From NCBI GenBank assembly GCA_023414355.1, contig JAEZOB010000009.1, positions 620,001-684,000 on the forward strand: a DNA stretch of 64,000 nt, written 5' to 3'. Within the stretch, counting starts at the first letter, position 1, and every line of letters begins with the position of its first letter. A program made the position numbers and the translations under genes. The stretch comes from Bacillota bacterium. Lineage in GTDB: Bacteria; Bacillota; Clostridia; Lachnospirales; Lachnospiraceae. This document shows, piece after piece, positions 44,884 through 54,660 of the stretch. The notes under the pieces were generated by a model. That model saw only the letters and a list, made by a program, of their open reading frames with translations. It was not told the origin of the DNA and searched no databases.

Positions 44884-45888
44884 ATGCTGGATGGAAAGAA
44901 GTCATTATTTAGCGGAATGCAAGCAACAGGAACCCTTACTTTGGGTAATTATTTGGGGGCTTTAAAAAATTGGGTTGATTTTGAAGAAGAGTATGAGACC
45001 TTCTACTGTGTCGTTGATATGCATTCGATTACAGTTCGCCAGGACCCGGCAGAACTTCGTAGAAGAGCCAGAGCACTTCTTACCTTATATATAGCAGCTG
45101 GGCTAAATCCCGAAAAGAACTGTATCTATTATCAGTCCCATGTATCTGCACATGCAGAACTGAGCTGGATTTTAAATTGCTTTACCTATATGGGAGAGCT
45201 AAACCGTATGACACAGTTCAAGGACAAGTCCGCTAAGCATTCAGATAATATTAATTCCGGTCTGTATACTTATCCTGTATTGATGGCTGCAGATATTCTG
45301 CTGTTCCAATCGGATATCGTGCCGGTAGGAGTTGATCAGAAGCAGCATATCGAGATTACACGTGATATTGCAGAGCGTTTCAACGGCATTTACGGCGATG
45401 TATTCACGATACCGGATCCTTATATCGGTAAGCAGGGTGCAAAGATTATGAGCCTTCAGGAGCCTGAAAAGAAGATGTCTAAATCAGATGAGAATACCAA
45501 TGCGACCATCTATCTGATGGATGACCCGGACACCATCATTCGTAAATTTAAACGCGCAGTTACCGACTCGGATAATACTATTCGCCACAGTGAAGAAAAG
45601 CCTGGGATTTCTAATCTTCTTGAGATTTATTGTGTGGCAACCGGAAAAACCATAGCCGATGCTGAGAAGGAATTTGCTAACACTGGTTACGGTGATTTCA
45701 AGCTGGCTGTTGGGGAATCGGTGGTAGGACTTCTAAAACCTATTCAGGACAAATATCACAGCCTGGAAAAGGATAAGGACTATATTGATTCGATAATTAA
45801 GGCAAATGCGGAGAAAGCAAACTATTACGCAACAAAGACTCTTCGTAAGGTTCAGAAGAAGGTTGGCTTCCCGGAGCGCATCAGATAA
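44884..45888 (+). CDS. trpS: Tryptophanyl-tRNA synthetase
   Basis: The enzyme charges tRNA-Trp. The class I signatures are present as GTLTLGN (HIGH motif) and KMSKSDEN (KMSKS). At 334 residues it has the bacterial size. The 182-base leader contains a possible GATAATT/AATTATC hairpin (44813-44839) but no T-box GGTGG-type element that I can see. A hairpin terminator follows. Confidence 0.97.
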   Translation: MLDGKKSLFSGMQATGTLTLGNYLGALKNWVDFEEEYETFYCVVDMHSITVRQDPAELRRRARALLTLYIAAGLNPEKNCIYYQSHVSAHAELSWILNCFTYMGELNRMTQFKDKSAKHSDNINSGLYTYPVLMAADILLFQSDIVPVGVDQKQHIEITRDIAERFNGIYGDVFTIPDPYIGKQGAKIMSLQEPEKKMSKSDENTNATIYLMDDPDTIIRKFKRAVTDSDNTIRHSEEKPGISNLLEIYCVATGKTIADAEKEFANTGYGDFKLAVGESVVGLLKPIQDKYHSLEKDKDYIDSIIKANAEKANYYATKTLRKVQKKVGFPERIR

Positions 45889-45952
45889 TAAATGAATATT
45901 CCGACAGATGAAGATAAGCAACAGGGGTAATACTAATTGAAATGAAAAGGAT

Positions 45953-46010
45953 AGAGCACTGGTGTGGAATGGACATGATCTGAATATTCTCATATCAGTG
46001 CTCTTGTTTA
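45953..46010 (+). terminator. Putative terminator after trpS
   Basis: AGAGCACTG (45953-45961) pairs with CAGTGCTCT (45996-46004) around a 34-base loop, followed by TGTTTACTT. Confidence 0.5.
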
Positions 46011-46060
46011 CTTAATTTTGTTCATTGTGCATAGAACCGTGACAGAAAGGATGAAACGAT

Positions 46061-47020
46061 ATGAAAATAGTATTTATGGAGACAGATACCTTAGGCTCAG
46101 ATGTGGATTTATCCGTTTTTGACCAGCTCGGAGAGGTGACGAAATATCCTTGCTCTGCTCCGAATGAAAACGCTGATCGGGTGAAGGATACCGATGTTAT
46201 CATTGTGAATAAAATTCCTATGAATGAAGCTACCTTAAGTAAGGCAGAGAAGCTTAAACTGATTTGCATTACAGGTACGGGAACTAATATCGTAGATTTT
46301 AATTACACAAATGCAAGAGGTATTACGGTAGCTAACGTGAAGGGATATTCCACCCAGTCAGTGGTTCAGCATACCTTTGCATTGTTCTTCTTTCTATATG
46401 AGAAGATGAGCTATTACGACCATTTCGTAAAATCGGGCGAATACATCCGGTCCGATATATTCAGTCATTTTGTGATGAAATTCCATGAGTTGTCGGGAAA
46501 GACCTGGGGTATCATAGGTCTTGGAGAAATCGGTAGGGGAGTAGCGGAAGTAGCGCGTCTCTTTGGTTGTAAGATCGTGTATTACTCGACCTCCGGAAAG
46601 AATTGCAATCTTAATTACCAACAGGTAGATCTGGATACCTTGCTTTCACAAGCTGATGTGATATCCATTCACGCACCACTTAACGATACTACGAAGGATC
46701 TGATCAGAGAAGCTGAACTTAGAAAAATGAAGAAAGAGGCTATTCTTTTAAATCTCGGAAGAGGTCCTATTGTAAATGAGCTGGCTCTCTACAAAGCCCT
46801 GAAGGAGAATTGGATCGGCGGAGCAGGCTTGGATGTTCTCACCGTGGAACCGATGAGTTCTGATAATCCATTGATTCAAATCCAAGACAGTACTAAACTT
46901 GTGATTACTCCTCACATCGCCTGGGCAACCATCGAAGCCCGTCAGCGTGTGACAGAAGAGGTCTATCATAATATAGTAGCTTTCAACAACCACGAAGAGC
47001 GGAACATAGTTAGAGCATAG
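46061..47020 (+). CDS. NAD-dependent D-2-hydroxyacid dehydrogenase
   Basis: The 319-residue protein has the Rossmann motif GLGEIGRG, the LNLGRGPIVNE catalytic block and TPHIAWAT with the catalytic His. It belongs to the glycerate/hydroxypyruvate-reductase-like D-2-hydroxyacid dehydrogenases; the exact substrate (glyoxylate, hydroxypyruvate or a branched ketoacid) is open. A GAAAGGA site precedes ATG 46061. It is a single gene. Confidence 0.9.
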   Translation: MKIVFMETDTLGSDVDLSVFDQLGEVTKYPCSAPNENADRVKDTDVIIVNKIPMNEATLSKAEKLKLICITGTGTNIVDFNYTNARGITVANVKGYSTQSVVQHTFALFFFLYEKMSYYDHFVKSGEYIRSDIFSHFVMKFHELSGKTWGIIGLGEIGRGVAEVARLFGCKIVYYSTSGKNCNLNYQQVDLDTLLSQADVISIHAPLNDTTKDLIREAELRKMKKEAILLNLGRGPIVNELALYKALKENWIGGAGLDVLTVEPMSSDNPLIQIQDSTKLVITPHIAWATIEARQRVTEEVYHNIVAFNNHEERNIVRA

Positions 47021-47271
47021 AGGCATTATTGTATCTTCCATTGATCTTTACAGAAGCTATGGCTGATCTATTCCGAAAATATGATAGATCAAAGGCGCTA
47101 TGATATAGGCGATTTAGTGATAGCGGGCTAGAACAGATTGGATAGGGTAAATTAAACTGGATTGCAACTATGCGCAACTGTAAGTTTACACATTTCCATG
47201 TCTGATCTATAGATATGTTTTCGAGCTATGTCTATACTAAAAACACAAACTAAATCATAGGAGGTTATCAA

Positions 47272-47769
47272 ATGGATTTATCAGAAAAGATAATGAAGCT
47301 GAGAAAGGCATATGGTTTTTCACAAGATGAACTTGCTGAGAAATTAGGAATTACTCGTCAATCGATTTCAAAATGGGAATTGAATCAGGCAATGCCGGAC
47401 TTGGATAAGGTTGTAAAAATGGCTGAAATATTTGATATTAGTACAGACTATCTTTTACATCCAAGTGCAACGGATGAACTAATGTTTAAGACTTCCATCT
47501 TGGAAAAGCAGCAGAAAAACATATTAAACCAACAAGCACGTTCACGAAACCACCAATTTTTGATTATCAGCAGCTTGGTTGCTGCCATTTCTATTGTTGT
47601 TATATTCCTAATTGGAAAATATGTAATGTATGCAGATCGTGGTATGGGACATATCATGTTTGGGAAAACCATTGTTATATATGGAGGTACGCTTATCATA
47701 ATTGGAATTACAATTTGCCTTAATTGGCGTTTCAGAACAAAACAAGCTAAGAGCAATTATCAAGAGTAG
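47272..47769 (+). CDS. XRE-family regulator with membrane anchor
   Basis: Residues 1-62 form an XRE helix-turn-helix (GFSQDELAEKLGITRQSISK). A linker and two hydrophobic helices (about 95-115 and 128-148) follow. This HTH plus two-helix form is common in Firmicutes next to transporter genes, yet none is adjacent here. AGGAGG precedes ATG 47272. Length is 165 residues. Confidence 0.88.
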   Translation: MDLSEKIMKLRKAYGFSQDELAEKLGITRQSISKWELNQAMPDLDKVVKMAEIFDISTDYLLHPSATDELMFKTSILEKQQKNILNQQARSRNHQFLIISSLVAAISIVVIFLIGKYVMYADRGMGHIMFGKTIVIYGGTLIIIGITICLNWRFRTKQAKSNYQE

Positions 47770-47895
47770 TCATATATTTCGTTTGCTAATTTTAGCTGAC
47801 TTAAGTAAGGCTACCAGTATAAAATCATTAATTAAAAACGGTCTGTCAGAAAGCTCTGATTTTCATAGTTTTCTTGACATACCGTTTGTTTTTAG

Positions 47896-48948
47896 TTATT
47901 CATGTGTGTTTTCTATGATAGAAATTTGTAAAATGATATTCTCTTTTATCTGTGTCATCTGAAATTCTATTTGCCTAATCTTCACCACTGTTTCAAGCAC
48001 ATAACGAATAAAGTCCAATTTGATGTCAAATAGGTCAGGATCCTTAGAATGATCTGATTCACTCTGAGATGACTGCTTGTAGAACAGAATAGTAATTGAG
48101 ATTTTATTTTCGTCTTTTAATCCAATTCTAAAAGCTGGAGCAGAACGTTCAAACTCATCCTTAAAAACAAGCATGATCGAATAAAGAGTTGTCTCTATCA
48201 GCTTGATGTTAAACATAAATTTTGTATTTGTATCATTTTCTGTTTCGAGCATTACATAAGGGAAATTTTTACTCATGTACGCTAAAAGGCTTTCACTGAG
48301 TGAGGAATAGGTATACTCTCTTTTTTCATTCGTAACAGCTTTGCAGAAGCTATCAAAAATGGTATCCTGAATGGCGAAAAAACTTTCAAATCTAATTCGT
48401 TCCTTGATGGGAAGCTTCTTCTCAAAACCGTAGACTGCTTTACCGATCGTACATAAGAGTTCAGTACTCTTTTTCGCATTTGCCACTACATCGTCTACCC
48501 TTTTTAAAATATTTTGATACGCCAAATTCTGTGCTTCGAGTGTCTTTTTATTTCTTTCGTTCTCTTCCTGGAGGATGTAGTAGTCCAATGCTTTATGTAC
48601 GATTGCAATGAAATCATCCAGATCCCAGGGCTTAGTTATAAATTTGAAAATATCTACCTGATTAATTGTTGTTACAATTTGTTGAAGCTGAGTATATCCG
48701 GAAAGAACGATTTTTACGGTCTTAGGCCATTGATCAGTAACATGTTTCAGAAGAACTAAGCCTGTCATCTCGGGCATTCTCATATCTGTAACTATAACAT
48801 GAACCGGCTTTTTTTCCATTAATTCTAAAGCGGCTTTACCGCTTTCTGCAAAATAACAGGTAAATTCTTCGTCAATGAGCCCCCTCCTCAGAGAACTAAG
48901 TATATGAATCTCATCATCAACGAATAGTACTGAATAATTCTCATACAT
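47896..48948 (-). CDS. Response regulator with unusual C-terminal domain
   Basis: Residues 1-120 form a receiver with phospho-acceptor Asp55 (VIVTDMRMPEMTG), and a coiled coil follows (125-160). No DNA-binding, HD-GYP or GGDEF domain follows. Instead the last 190 residues loosely recall a histidine-kinase dimerisation and ATPase domain without its N and G boxes. The gene lies 16 bases after the receiver-kinase gene and is surely its partner. Confidence 0.82.
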   Translation of the reverse strand: MYENYSVLFVDDEIHILSSLRRGLIDEEFTCYFAESGKAALELMEKKPVHVIVTDMRMPEMTGLVLLKHVTDQWPKTVKIVLSGYTQLQQIVTTINQVDIFKFITKPWDLDDFIAIVHKALDYYILQEENERNKKTLEAQNLAYQNILKRVDDVVANAKKSTELLCTIGKAVYGFEKKLPIKERIRFESFFAIQDTIFDSFCKAVTNEKREYTYSSLSESLLAYMSKNFPYVMLETENDTNTKFMFNIKLIETTLYSIMLVFKDEFERSAPAFRIGLKDENKISITILFYKQSSQSESDHSKDPDLFDIKLDFIRYVLETVVKIRQIEFQMTQIKENIILQISIIENTHE

Positions 48949-48964
48949 AGCCTGCCCTCCTTCT

Positions 48965-50257
48965 TTACTCTTTGCGTTCTTCTACATTTGGTAACTTTAT
49001 CGTAAAGGTTGTCCCTTTTCCAACCTCACTATCGACTAATAATAATCCTTTATGAAGAACAGAAATAATCTCATAAGAGATACTTAATCCAAGTCCTGTA
49101 CCTTGTCCTATTTCTTTCGTTGTAAAAAATGGATCAAATATCTTAGTTAGATTCTCTGGTGGGATCCCGGGACCATCATCAGAGATGTAGATATTGATAT
49201 AGGTATCGTCACGATCTGCTGAAACTGTGATATGCCCTTTCTCCGATCTTCCTTGGGATTTAATAGCCTGGGCTGCATTCACAATAATATTAATCAGCAC
49301 CTGCCCTATCTCCAAACGATTACAATAGATATACAAATCATCCGGTACCTTAAGTGTAATCTCTGAAACATATTTGATTTCATTTTTTATAATAATGAGT
49401 ACCTGACTTAGTATATATTGTAAGCTATAAGCCTCCTTCTCATCATCATCTACTTCTCTAGCAAAGTTTCTCATTGCTCTGACTATTTCAGTTACTCTTT
49501 GGACCCCTTTCTTTGATTCGTCCAGCAATCCAGGCATTTCATCCAGGATGATATCTATCTTACTTTTTGCGCGATCATCACGGATTTCTTCGATCAGCAG
49601 TTCAATAGCGTCATTATTATCCAAAAGTTCGTCTAATTTCTTATCGACCTTTTGGATATATTCTGACATTCTTATAAAATATTTATTTAATACTTCGCAA
49701 TTATTGTTGACAAAGCCCATGGGATTGTTTATTTCATGTGCAATGCCTGCAGCCAATTGACCAATTGCTGCCATTTTTTCTGATTGAATTAAGTGGAACT
49801 TTGTTTCTTTTAATATTTTGTTCGCCTGTTTCAATTCATCGTTTTTTAGCTGGGTATAAGAAATCAGATCTTTTGCTTCTTTTATACTTTTCACTAATTG
49901 GATCGCTACCTTAATACGAGCATTAAATTCGATCATATTAATTGGCTTGTGAATATAATCATGTGCCCCCAATTCGAAGCCAAGCTTGAAGCTCTCATTA
50001 TCCGATAAAGAGGTCAGTATGATGATTAGTATATCGTTATAACTTTTTTTGTTTATCATTTTCAAAATATCAAATCCACTTATTTTGGGCATAACCAGAT
50101 CAAGCAGAAGAATATCTATTTTTTTATGTTCCAGGATATTCTGAACGTTTTCAGGGTTATCACATAAAATTATTTCCGAGATATCAGGAAATTCTTTCAG
50201 GTAATCGTTCACAACTTTTAAAATCAGCATGCTATCGTCTACAACCAATACCTTCAT
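48965..50257 (-). CDS. Receiver-histidine kinase hybrid
   Basis: I start at ATG 50257, where GGAGG stands just upstream; the longer frame adds 50 unlikely residues. In 430 residues: receiver (Asp53), coiled coil (125-160), HisKA with His174 in GIAHEINNP, and HATPase with INIIVNAAQAI, DDGPGIPPEN, DPFFTTK and GTGLGLS. It has no membrane helix, so the sensor must be cytosolic or a partner protein. The receiver-first layout suggests it takes phosphate from another kinase. Confidence 0.9.
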   Translation of the reverse strand: MKVLVVDDSMLILKVVNDYLKEFPDISEIILCDNPENVQNILEHKKIDILLLDLVMPKISGFDILKMINKKSYNDILIIILTSLSDNESFKLGFELGAHDYIHKPINMIEFNARIKVAIQLVKSIKEAKDLISYTQLKNDELKQANKILKETKFHLIQSEKMAAIGQLAAGIAHEINNPMGFVNNNCEVLNKYFIRMSEYIQKVDKKLDELLDNNDAIELLIEEIRDDRAKSKIDIILDEMPGLLDESKKGVQRVTEIVRAMRNFAREVDDDEKEAYSLQYILSQVLIIIKNEIKYVSEITLKVPDDLYIYCNRLEIGQVLINIIVNAAQAIKSQGRSEKGHITVSADRDDTYINIYISDDGPGIPPENLTKIFDPFFTTKEIGQGTGLGLSISYEIISVLHKGLLLVDSEVGKGTTFTIKLPNVEERKE

Positions 50258-50466
50258 AATACCTCCAATACTATGCAAGAGTTCTACGCAACTGAAGTTT
50301 TTGCTGAATACTGAAACAATTTGATAACACAGGCATAAACTTTGTGAAGGGGGAATCTCTGTTATATGTGTCTGACAATACTGGAATATGTTAAATCTAT
50401 TATACAAAATTCGACTATTTTTTACCAGTAAAAATTTGATGTTTAAAAAAATATAGCGATAAGTTA

Positions 50467-50774
50467 AGGGGCTGTTTCAAAACACTACTAGATGGAACCG
50501 AGTAAGAATACAGGTATCCCGAACCTGGTATGCTCGTAAACTCACTATCAGGTTCGCGCGCGCGTTCGCATATAGACAAGCAAGCTTGTATATGTTCACT
50601 TTGCTTTCGCGCAAATGCACTGTTTGACGGACAAACTGCCGGTATTGTATGATCAGAAGCGAATTTTTTGTTCGATTATGACATACAATACCGGCAGTTT
50701 GTCCGGTATCCAGTGTGTGGGGGATGCCTATATTCTTACTCTGTTCCTTTAAAGAAGATATTGAAACAGCCCTT
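50467..50774. repeat. Palindromic repeat family 2, large composite copy
   Basis: The ends AAGGGGCTGTTTCA and TGAAACAGCCCTT are inverted. Next inward, GGAACCGAGTAAGAATA pairs with TATTCTTACTCTGTTCC. Inside are GAACCTG/CAGGTTC, a CATATA-ACAAGC/AGCTTGT-ATATG hairpin and a perfect 23-bp stem (50629-50651 with 50682-50704). It ends nine bases after the potD stop and may act as its terminator. This fills the 525-base gap to 50258; no gene is seen. Confidence 0.75.
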
Positions 50775-50782
50775 ATTATTGT

Positions 50783-51832
50783 TTAGTTGGATTTCACTTC
50801 ATTCCACTTATCGATATAGAGTGCCTCGATCTCTGAGCCCAGATACTTGAAGGTGGTGCAGCGATCCAGAACCGACTGCTCGGGAAAGGCTACCTTACTG
50901 TTTTTGATTGCTTCATCAGTAATCATTTCTCTAGCTGCTTTGTTCGGAGTGGAGTAGGTGATGTATTCAAAGTTCTTCAGGGCAATATCAGCATCGCACA
51001 TATAATTGATAAAAGCCTCAGCATTTTTCTTGTTTCTGCAGTTCTTCGGGATTACCCAGCCATCAATCCATACATTAGAACCTTCCTTTGGAACAACATA
51101 TTCTAAGTCGGGATTCTCTCTTTGAGTGAAGATTGCTTCACCGGAATAGATGACACCGATTGCGGCTTCCCCACCGATCATCTTATCTCTGACCTGATCA
51201 ACAACATAGGCCTGAACCAGCGGAAACTGCTTTTGCAGTAATTGCTTGGCTTCCTCGAGCTGTGCCTCATCGGTCGTGTTCAGATCATATCCCAGATATT
51301 TCAGAGCAATGGCAAAAGCATCACGGACACTGTCAATCATAAGGATATTACCGGAATAAGCTTCATCAAATAACGCACCCCAGCTGTCGATCGGGGCACT
51401 GACCATTTTCTTGTTATAAAGGATACCGAGCGTTCCCCAACAGTAAGGTACGCTGAACTTATTCTCCGGATCGAAGCTCTTTGAGCTCTCCAGATAAGCG
51501 GTGTCAATATTTGCGATGTTTGGTATGTTATTAAAATCAATCTCTGCCAGCAGATCTTCATCGACCATTTTTTGTATCATATAATCAGAGGGACATACCA
51601 CGTCGTATTGTACGGCATTGGCCTTGATTTTTGCATACATTTCTTCGTTTTGTTCAAATTCGTCATAGATTACCTTTATGCCGGTCTCCTCTTCAAAGGC
51701 ATCCCTGACCTCAGGATCCATGTATTCTCCCCAGTTGTAGACATAGACTTTTTCTCCTGTATCCTTGCTGCAGCCTGATAACAAACTAAATACAAAGATA
51801 AGCAGGGTTAAACTGATAAAAAGTTTCTTCAT
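50783..51832 (-). CDS. potD: Spermidine/putrescine-binding lipoprotein
   Basis: The start is ATG 51832 with GAGGAG seven bases upstream. The lipobox ends at Cys21 (SLLSGC). The 349-residue protein shows the PotD/PotF pattern YNWGEYMDPEVRDAFEEETG, a helix CPSDYMIQKM, and WIDGWVIPKNCRNKKNAEAF in polyamine-binding positions. It captures polyamines for the PotABC transporter encoded upstream. It is the last gene of the operon. Confidence 0.92.
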   Translation of the reverse strand: MKKLFISLTLLIFVFSLLSGCSKDTGEKVYVYNWGEYMDPEVRDAFEEETGIKVIYDEFEQNEEMYAKIKANAVQYDVVCPSDYMIQKMVDEDLLAEIDFNNIPNIANIDTAYLESSKSFDPENKFSVPYCWGTLGILYNKKMVSAPIDSWGALFDEAYSGNILMIDSVRDAFAIALKYLGYDLNTTDEAQLEEAKQLLQKQFPLVQAYVVDQVRDKMIGGEAAIGVIYSGEAIFTQRENPDLEYVVPKEGSNVWIDGWVIPKNCRNKKNAEAFINYMCDADIALKNFEYITYSTPNKAAREMITDEAIKNSKVAFPEQSVLDRCTTFKYLGSEIEALYIDKWNEVKSN

Positions 51833-51850
51833 CTTCTTTCTCCTCATTTT

Positions 51851-52639
51851 TTATAATTTCCTCATCGGTGCGTTTTTTCCTGCATTTCTGCGGTTTATCA
51901 ATATCAACAGTATTAAAACTGTCATGAACATAATCGTGGAGAGGGCGTAGATCTCAGGCTTGATACCCTTGCGCACCTCAGTATATATCTTCGTAGACAA
52001 AGTATTAATCTCGGGGCCCTTCGTAAAATAGGTAATAACAAAGTCATCCAGTGACATAGTAAAGGCCAGAAAGAAACCGGACAGAACTCCCGGGAAAATA
52101 TCCGGCAGGATAACCTTGAAGAAAGCATAGAGGGGAGATGCTCCCAAATCCTGTGCAGCTTCGAAGGTGTGCGGGTTCAGCTGCTTTAACTTTGGCATGA
52201 CACTTAGAATGACATAGGGGATATTAAATGTGATATGCGCCAACAGTACGCTGGTAAAACCAAGGGTAAAATTCAGTGCAACAAAAACCAACATCAGAGA
52301 GATACCGGTAACAATATCCGCATTCAGCATCGGTATATTGGTAATAGCCATAAGGATGGTGCGTGGTGTCTTCTTCATACTGTTGATCGCGAGTGCAGCA
52401 GCAGTACCCAGTATTGTTGCAATCAGTGCAGAGGAAAATGCGATAATCAGTGTGGTCGATAATGCTGCCATAATATCTTCATTATGGAACAGCTTCTGAT
52501 ACCATTGTAATGTAAAGCCACCCCATTTTGCCCTGGATTTCGATTCATTAAAGGACAGTACTATGAGGATAGCAATCGGTGCATATAAAAACAGAAGTAT
52601 GATGCCGATGTAAAAGCGGCTGAAAAAGCGTTTTACCAT
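51851..52639 (-). CDS. potC: Spermidine/putrescine ABC permease
   Basis: The 262-residue protein has six membrane helices and an EAA loop (EAAQDLGASPLYAFFKVILP). The typical TMSLDDFVITYFTKGP segment marks PotC. Its start overlaps the end of the other permease gene by seven bases. Both form the membrane channel of the polyamine importer. Confidence 0.93.
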   Translation of the reverse strand: MVKRFFSRFYIGIILLFLYAPIAILIVLSFNESKSRAKWGGFTLQWYQKLFHNEDIMAALSTTLIIAFSSALIATILGTAAALAINSMKKTPRTILMAITNIPMLNADIVTGISLMLVFVALNFTLGFTSVLLAHITFNIPYVILSVMPKLKQLNPHTFEAAQDLGASPLYAFFKVILPDIFPGVLSGFFLAFTMSLDDFVITYFTKGPEINTLSTKIYTEVRKGIKPEIYALSTIMFMTVLILLILINRRNAGKNAPMRKL

Positions 52640-53514
52640 AAGTTACCCTCACTTTCCTTATCATATTTCGAAAGAATTGCCATACATGCCAGGATAAAGA
52701 TCATAAGAACCAGGGAGAGACCGGAACCTGTGTTCCAGTTGCCTAGCCTAAATTGCTGCTCAATCACATTACCGATCAGGACAATCTTGCTGCCACCCAG
52801 TATGGTGGAGATAACGAAGGTGGTGAGGGAAGGTACGAAGACCATGGTGATTCCGCTGATCACTCCAGGCAGACTTAACGGCAGGATGATCTTTCGGAAA
52901 GTTTGGTTACCATTTGCGCCAAGATCTCTTGCTGCGGCTACGACATCCTTATCAATCTTGATCAGTACATTATAAATCGGCAGTACCATAAAGGGCAGGA
53001 AGTTATAAACCATACCAAGGATGATTGCTGCCGGAGTGTTGATGATGTTAAGAGCAGGCAGATGAAAAAAGCCGAGAATTGTATTCAATACACCTGATTT
53101 CTCGAGGATATTCTGCCATGCTATGGTTCGAAGCAGGAAATTCATCCACATGGGAAGAATAATGATTAGCACGGTAAAACTGTTACTTTTTAATTTGGAG
53201 TTATTTAATATCATTGCCAAAGGATAAGACAGAAGTAGGCAAATCAAGGTGCTGATGGTAGAAAGCTCCAGTGCCAGCAGCAGCGCTCTTCTGTTAATGG
53301 GGTCGGAGATCAGTGCTATATTCTCCAGAGTGAAGCTTTTATCTGCATTCGTCATCCCATAATATACGATCAGGATTAAAGGAATGATGATAAAACCTAT
53401 CATCCAGACGATGTAGGGATAGGAAAGCCATTTTATCTTATTTGTTTTTGTTATTTGTACACCGCCTTCCGGTTTCTTTTCTGCCTGGCGGCGTGATAGA
53501 TTGATACTTAACAT
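52633..53514 (-). CDS. potB: Spermidine/putrescine ABC permease
   Basis: AGGAG nine bases before ATG 53514 supports MLSINLSRRQ and 293 residues; ATG 53523 abuts the site itself. About six membrane helices and the EAA loop AAARDLGANGNQTFRKIILP identify a PotB-type permease. The N-terminus is slightly extended and cytosolic. It lies 50 bases after potA and overlaps potC. Confidence 0.92.
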   Translation of the reverse strand: MLSINLSRRQAEKKPEGGVQITKTNKIKWLSYPYIVWMIGFIIIPLILIVYYGMTNADKSFTLENIALISDPINRRALLLALELSTISTLICLLLSYPLAMILNNSKLKSNSFTVLIIILPMWMNFLLRTIAWQNILEKSGVLNTILGFFHLPALNIINTPAAIILGMVYNFLPFMVLPIYNVLIKIDKDVVAAARDLGANGNQTFRKIILPLSLPGVISGITMVFVPSLTTFVISTILGGSKIVLIGNVIEQQFRLGNWNTGSGLSLVLMIFILACMAILSKYDKESEGNLW

Positions 53515-53564
53515 GGGACTCATCTCCTGATATGTATTCCAAATAGCGTTCTGTAACCGCAAAA

Positions 53565-54641
53565 TTATTCTCCGGTCAGAGTAGCCTCTTCATCCTCGGA
53601 TTCCGGCTTGTTCATGATCTGGATATTATAGGGATCAACACTGATGCCTACCTCGCTGCCTACCGGGGAGAGATCTGTAGAATGCACCAGCCACTCGCGG
53701 CCACCTGCCGTGACCTCCATCTCATAATGAACACCCTTAAATAATAGAGAGGTGACACGTCCGGTAATCACACCCTCTTCAGGTTTTACCAGATCGATAT
53801 CCTCGGGGCGGATTACGACGTCCACGGGTTTGTTGCGACCAAAGCCCACATCCACACAGGCGAAATTTGCGCCCAGGATATTCACGAGTCGATCCTCTAC
53901 CATAACGGAAGGAATAATATTACTGTCACCGATAAAGTCAGCAACAAAAGCATTCTTAGGCTCATTGTAAATGTCCTCGGGAGTTCCGACCTGCTGAATA
54001 TACCCTTGATTCATGACCACGATCGTATCCGACATAGTCAATGCCTCTTCCTGGTCATGAGTGACATAGACAAAAGTAATACCCAGTTCATTTTTCAGAC
54101 GAATCAATTCGTATTGCATGTCTTGACGGAGCTTCAAATCCAGAGCGCCCAAAGGCTCATCCAACAGAAGGACCTTAGGTTCATTCACGATCGCCCTTGC
54201 TATAGCTATTCGCTGCTGTTGACCACCACTTAAGGAATCCGGCATACGGTTCTCGTAACCTTCAAGGTTTACAAGCTTTAGAGCATATTTAATTTTGTCC
54301 TGAATATAGATTTTACTCTTCTTTTTGATCTTTAAGCCAAAAGCAATGTTCTCAGATATGGTCATATGCTGGAACAGAGCATATTTCTGGAATACAGTAT
54401 TCAACTGACGCTCATTGGGGGGGAGCTTTGTGATATCATTTCCCTCAAAAATAACCTTTCCCTGATCGGGGCTCTCGAAGCCGCCGATGATTCGAAGCGT
54501 CGTAGTCTTTCCACAGCCGGAAGGACCAAGGAGAGTCAGAAATTCATTTTCGCGAATATATAAGTTTAATTCATCAAGTACCTGGGTATCACCAAAGGAC
54601 TTGGATATGTTGACAAGATTGATTAATTTATTGTCTGTCAT
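53565..54641 (-). CDS. potA: Spermidine/putrescine ABC ATPase
   Basis: The 358-residue ATPase has Walker A GPSGCGKTT, signature LSGGQQQR and Walker B VLLLDEP. A C-terminal TOBE-like regulatory domain (about 240-345) is typical of PotA/MalK proteins. It energises polyamine uptake. The gene follows the XRE-cupin regulator by 19 bases with a clear ribosome site. Confidence 0.94.
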   Translation of the reverse strand: MTDNKLINLVNISKSFGDTQVLDELNLYIRENEFLTLLGPSGCGKTTTLRIIGGFESPDQGKVIFEGNDITKLPPNERQLNTVFQKYALFQHMTISENIAFGLKIKKKSKIYIQDKIKYALKLVNLEGYENRMPDSLSGGQQQRIAIARAIVNEPKVLLLDEPLGALDLKLRQDMQYELIRLKNELGITFVYVTHDQEEALTMSDTIVVMNQGYIQQVGTPEDIYNEPKNAFVADFIGDSNIIPSVMVEDRLVNILGANFACVDVGFGRNKPVDVVIRPEDIDLVKPEEGVITGRVTSLLFKGVHYEMEVTAGGREWLVHSTDLSPVGSEVGISVDPYNIQIMNKPESEDEEATLTGE

Positions 54642-54660
54642 CTGGGGTTCCTCCTATCTG

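Noticed and set aside
47702..47962. 86-codon frame after the XRE membrane regulator
   Set aside because: It overlaps the regulator's 3' end and the receiver gene on the other strand, and has no ribosome site.
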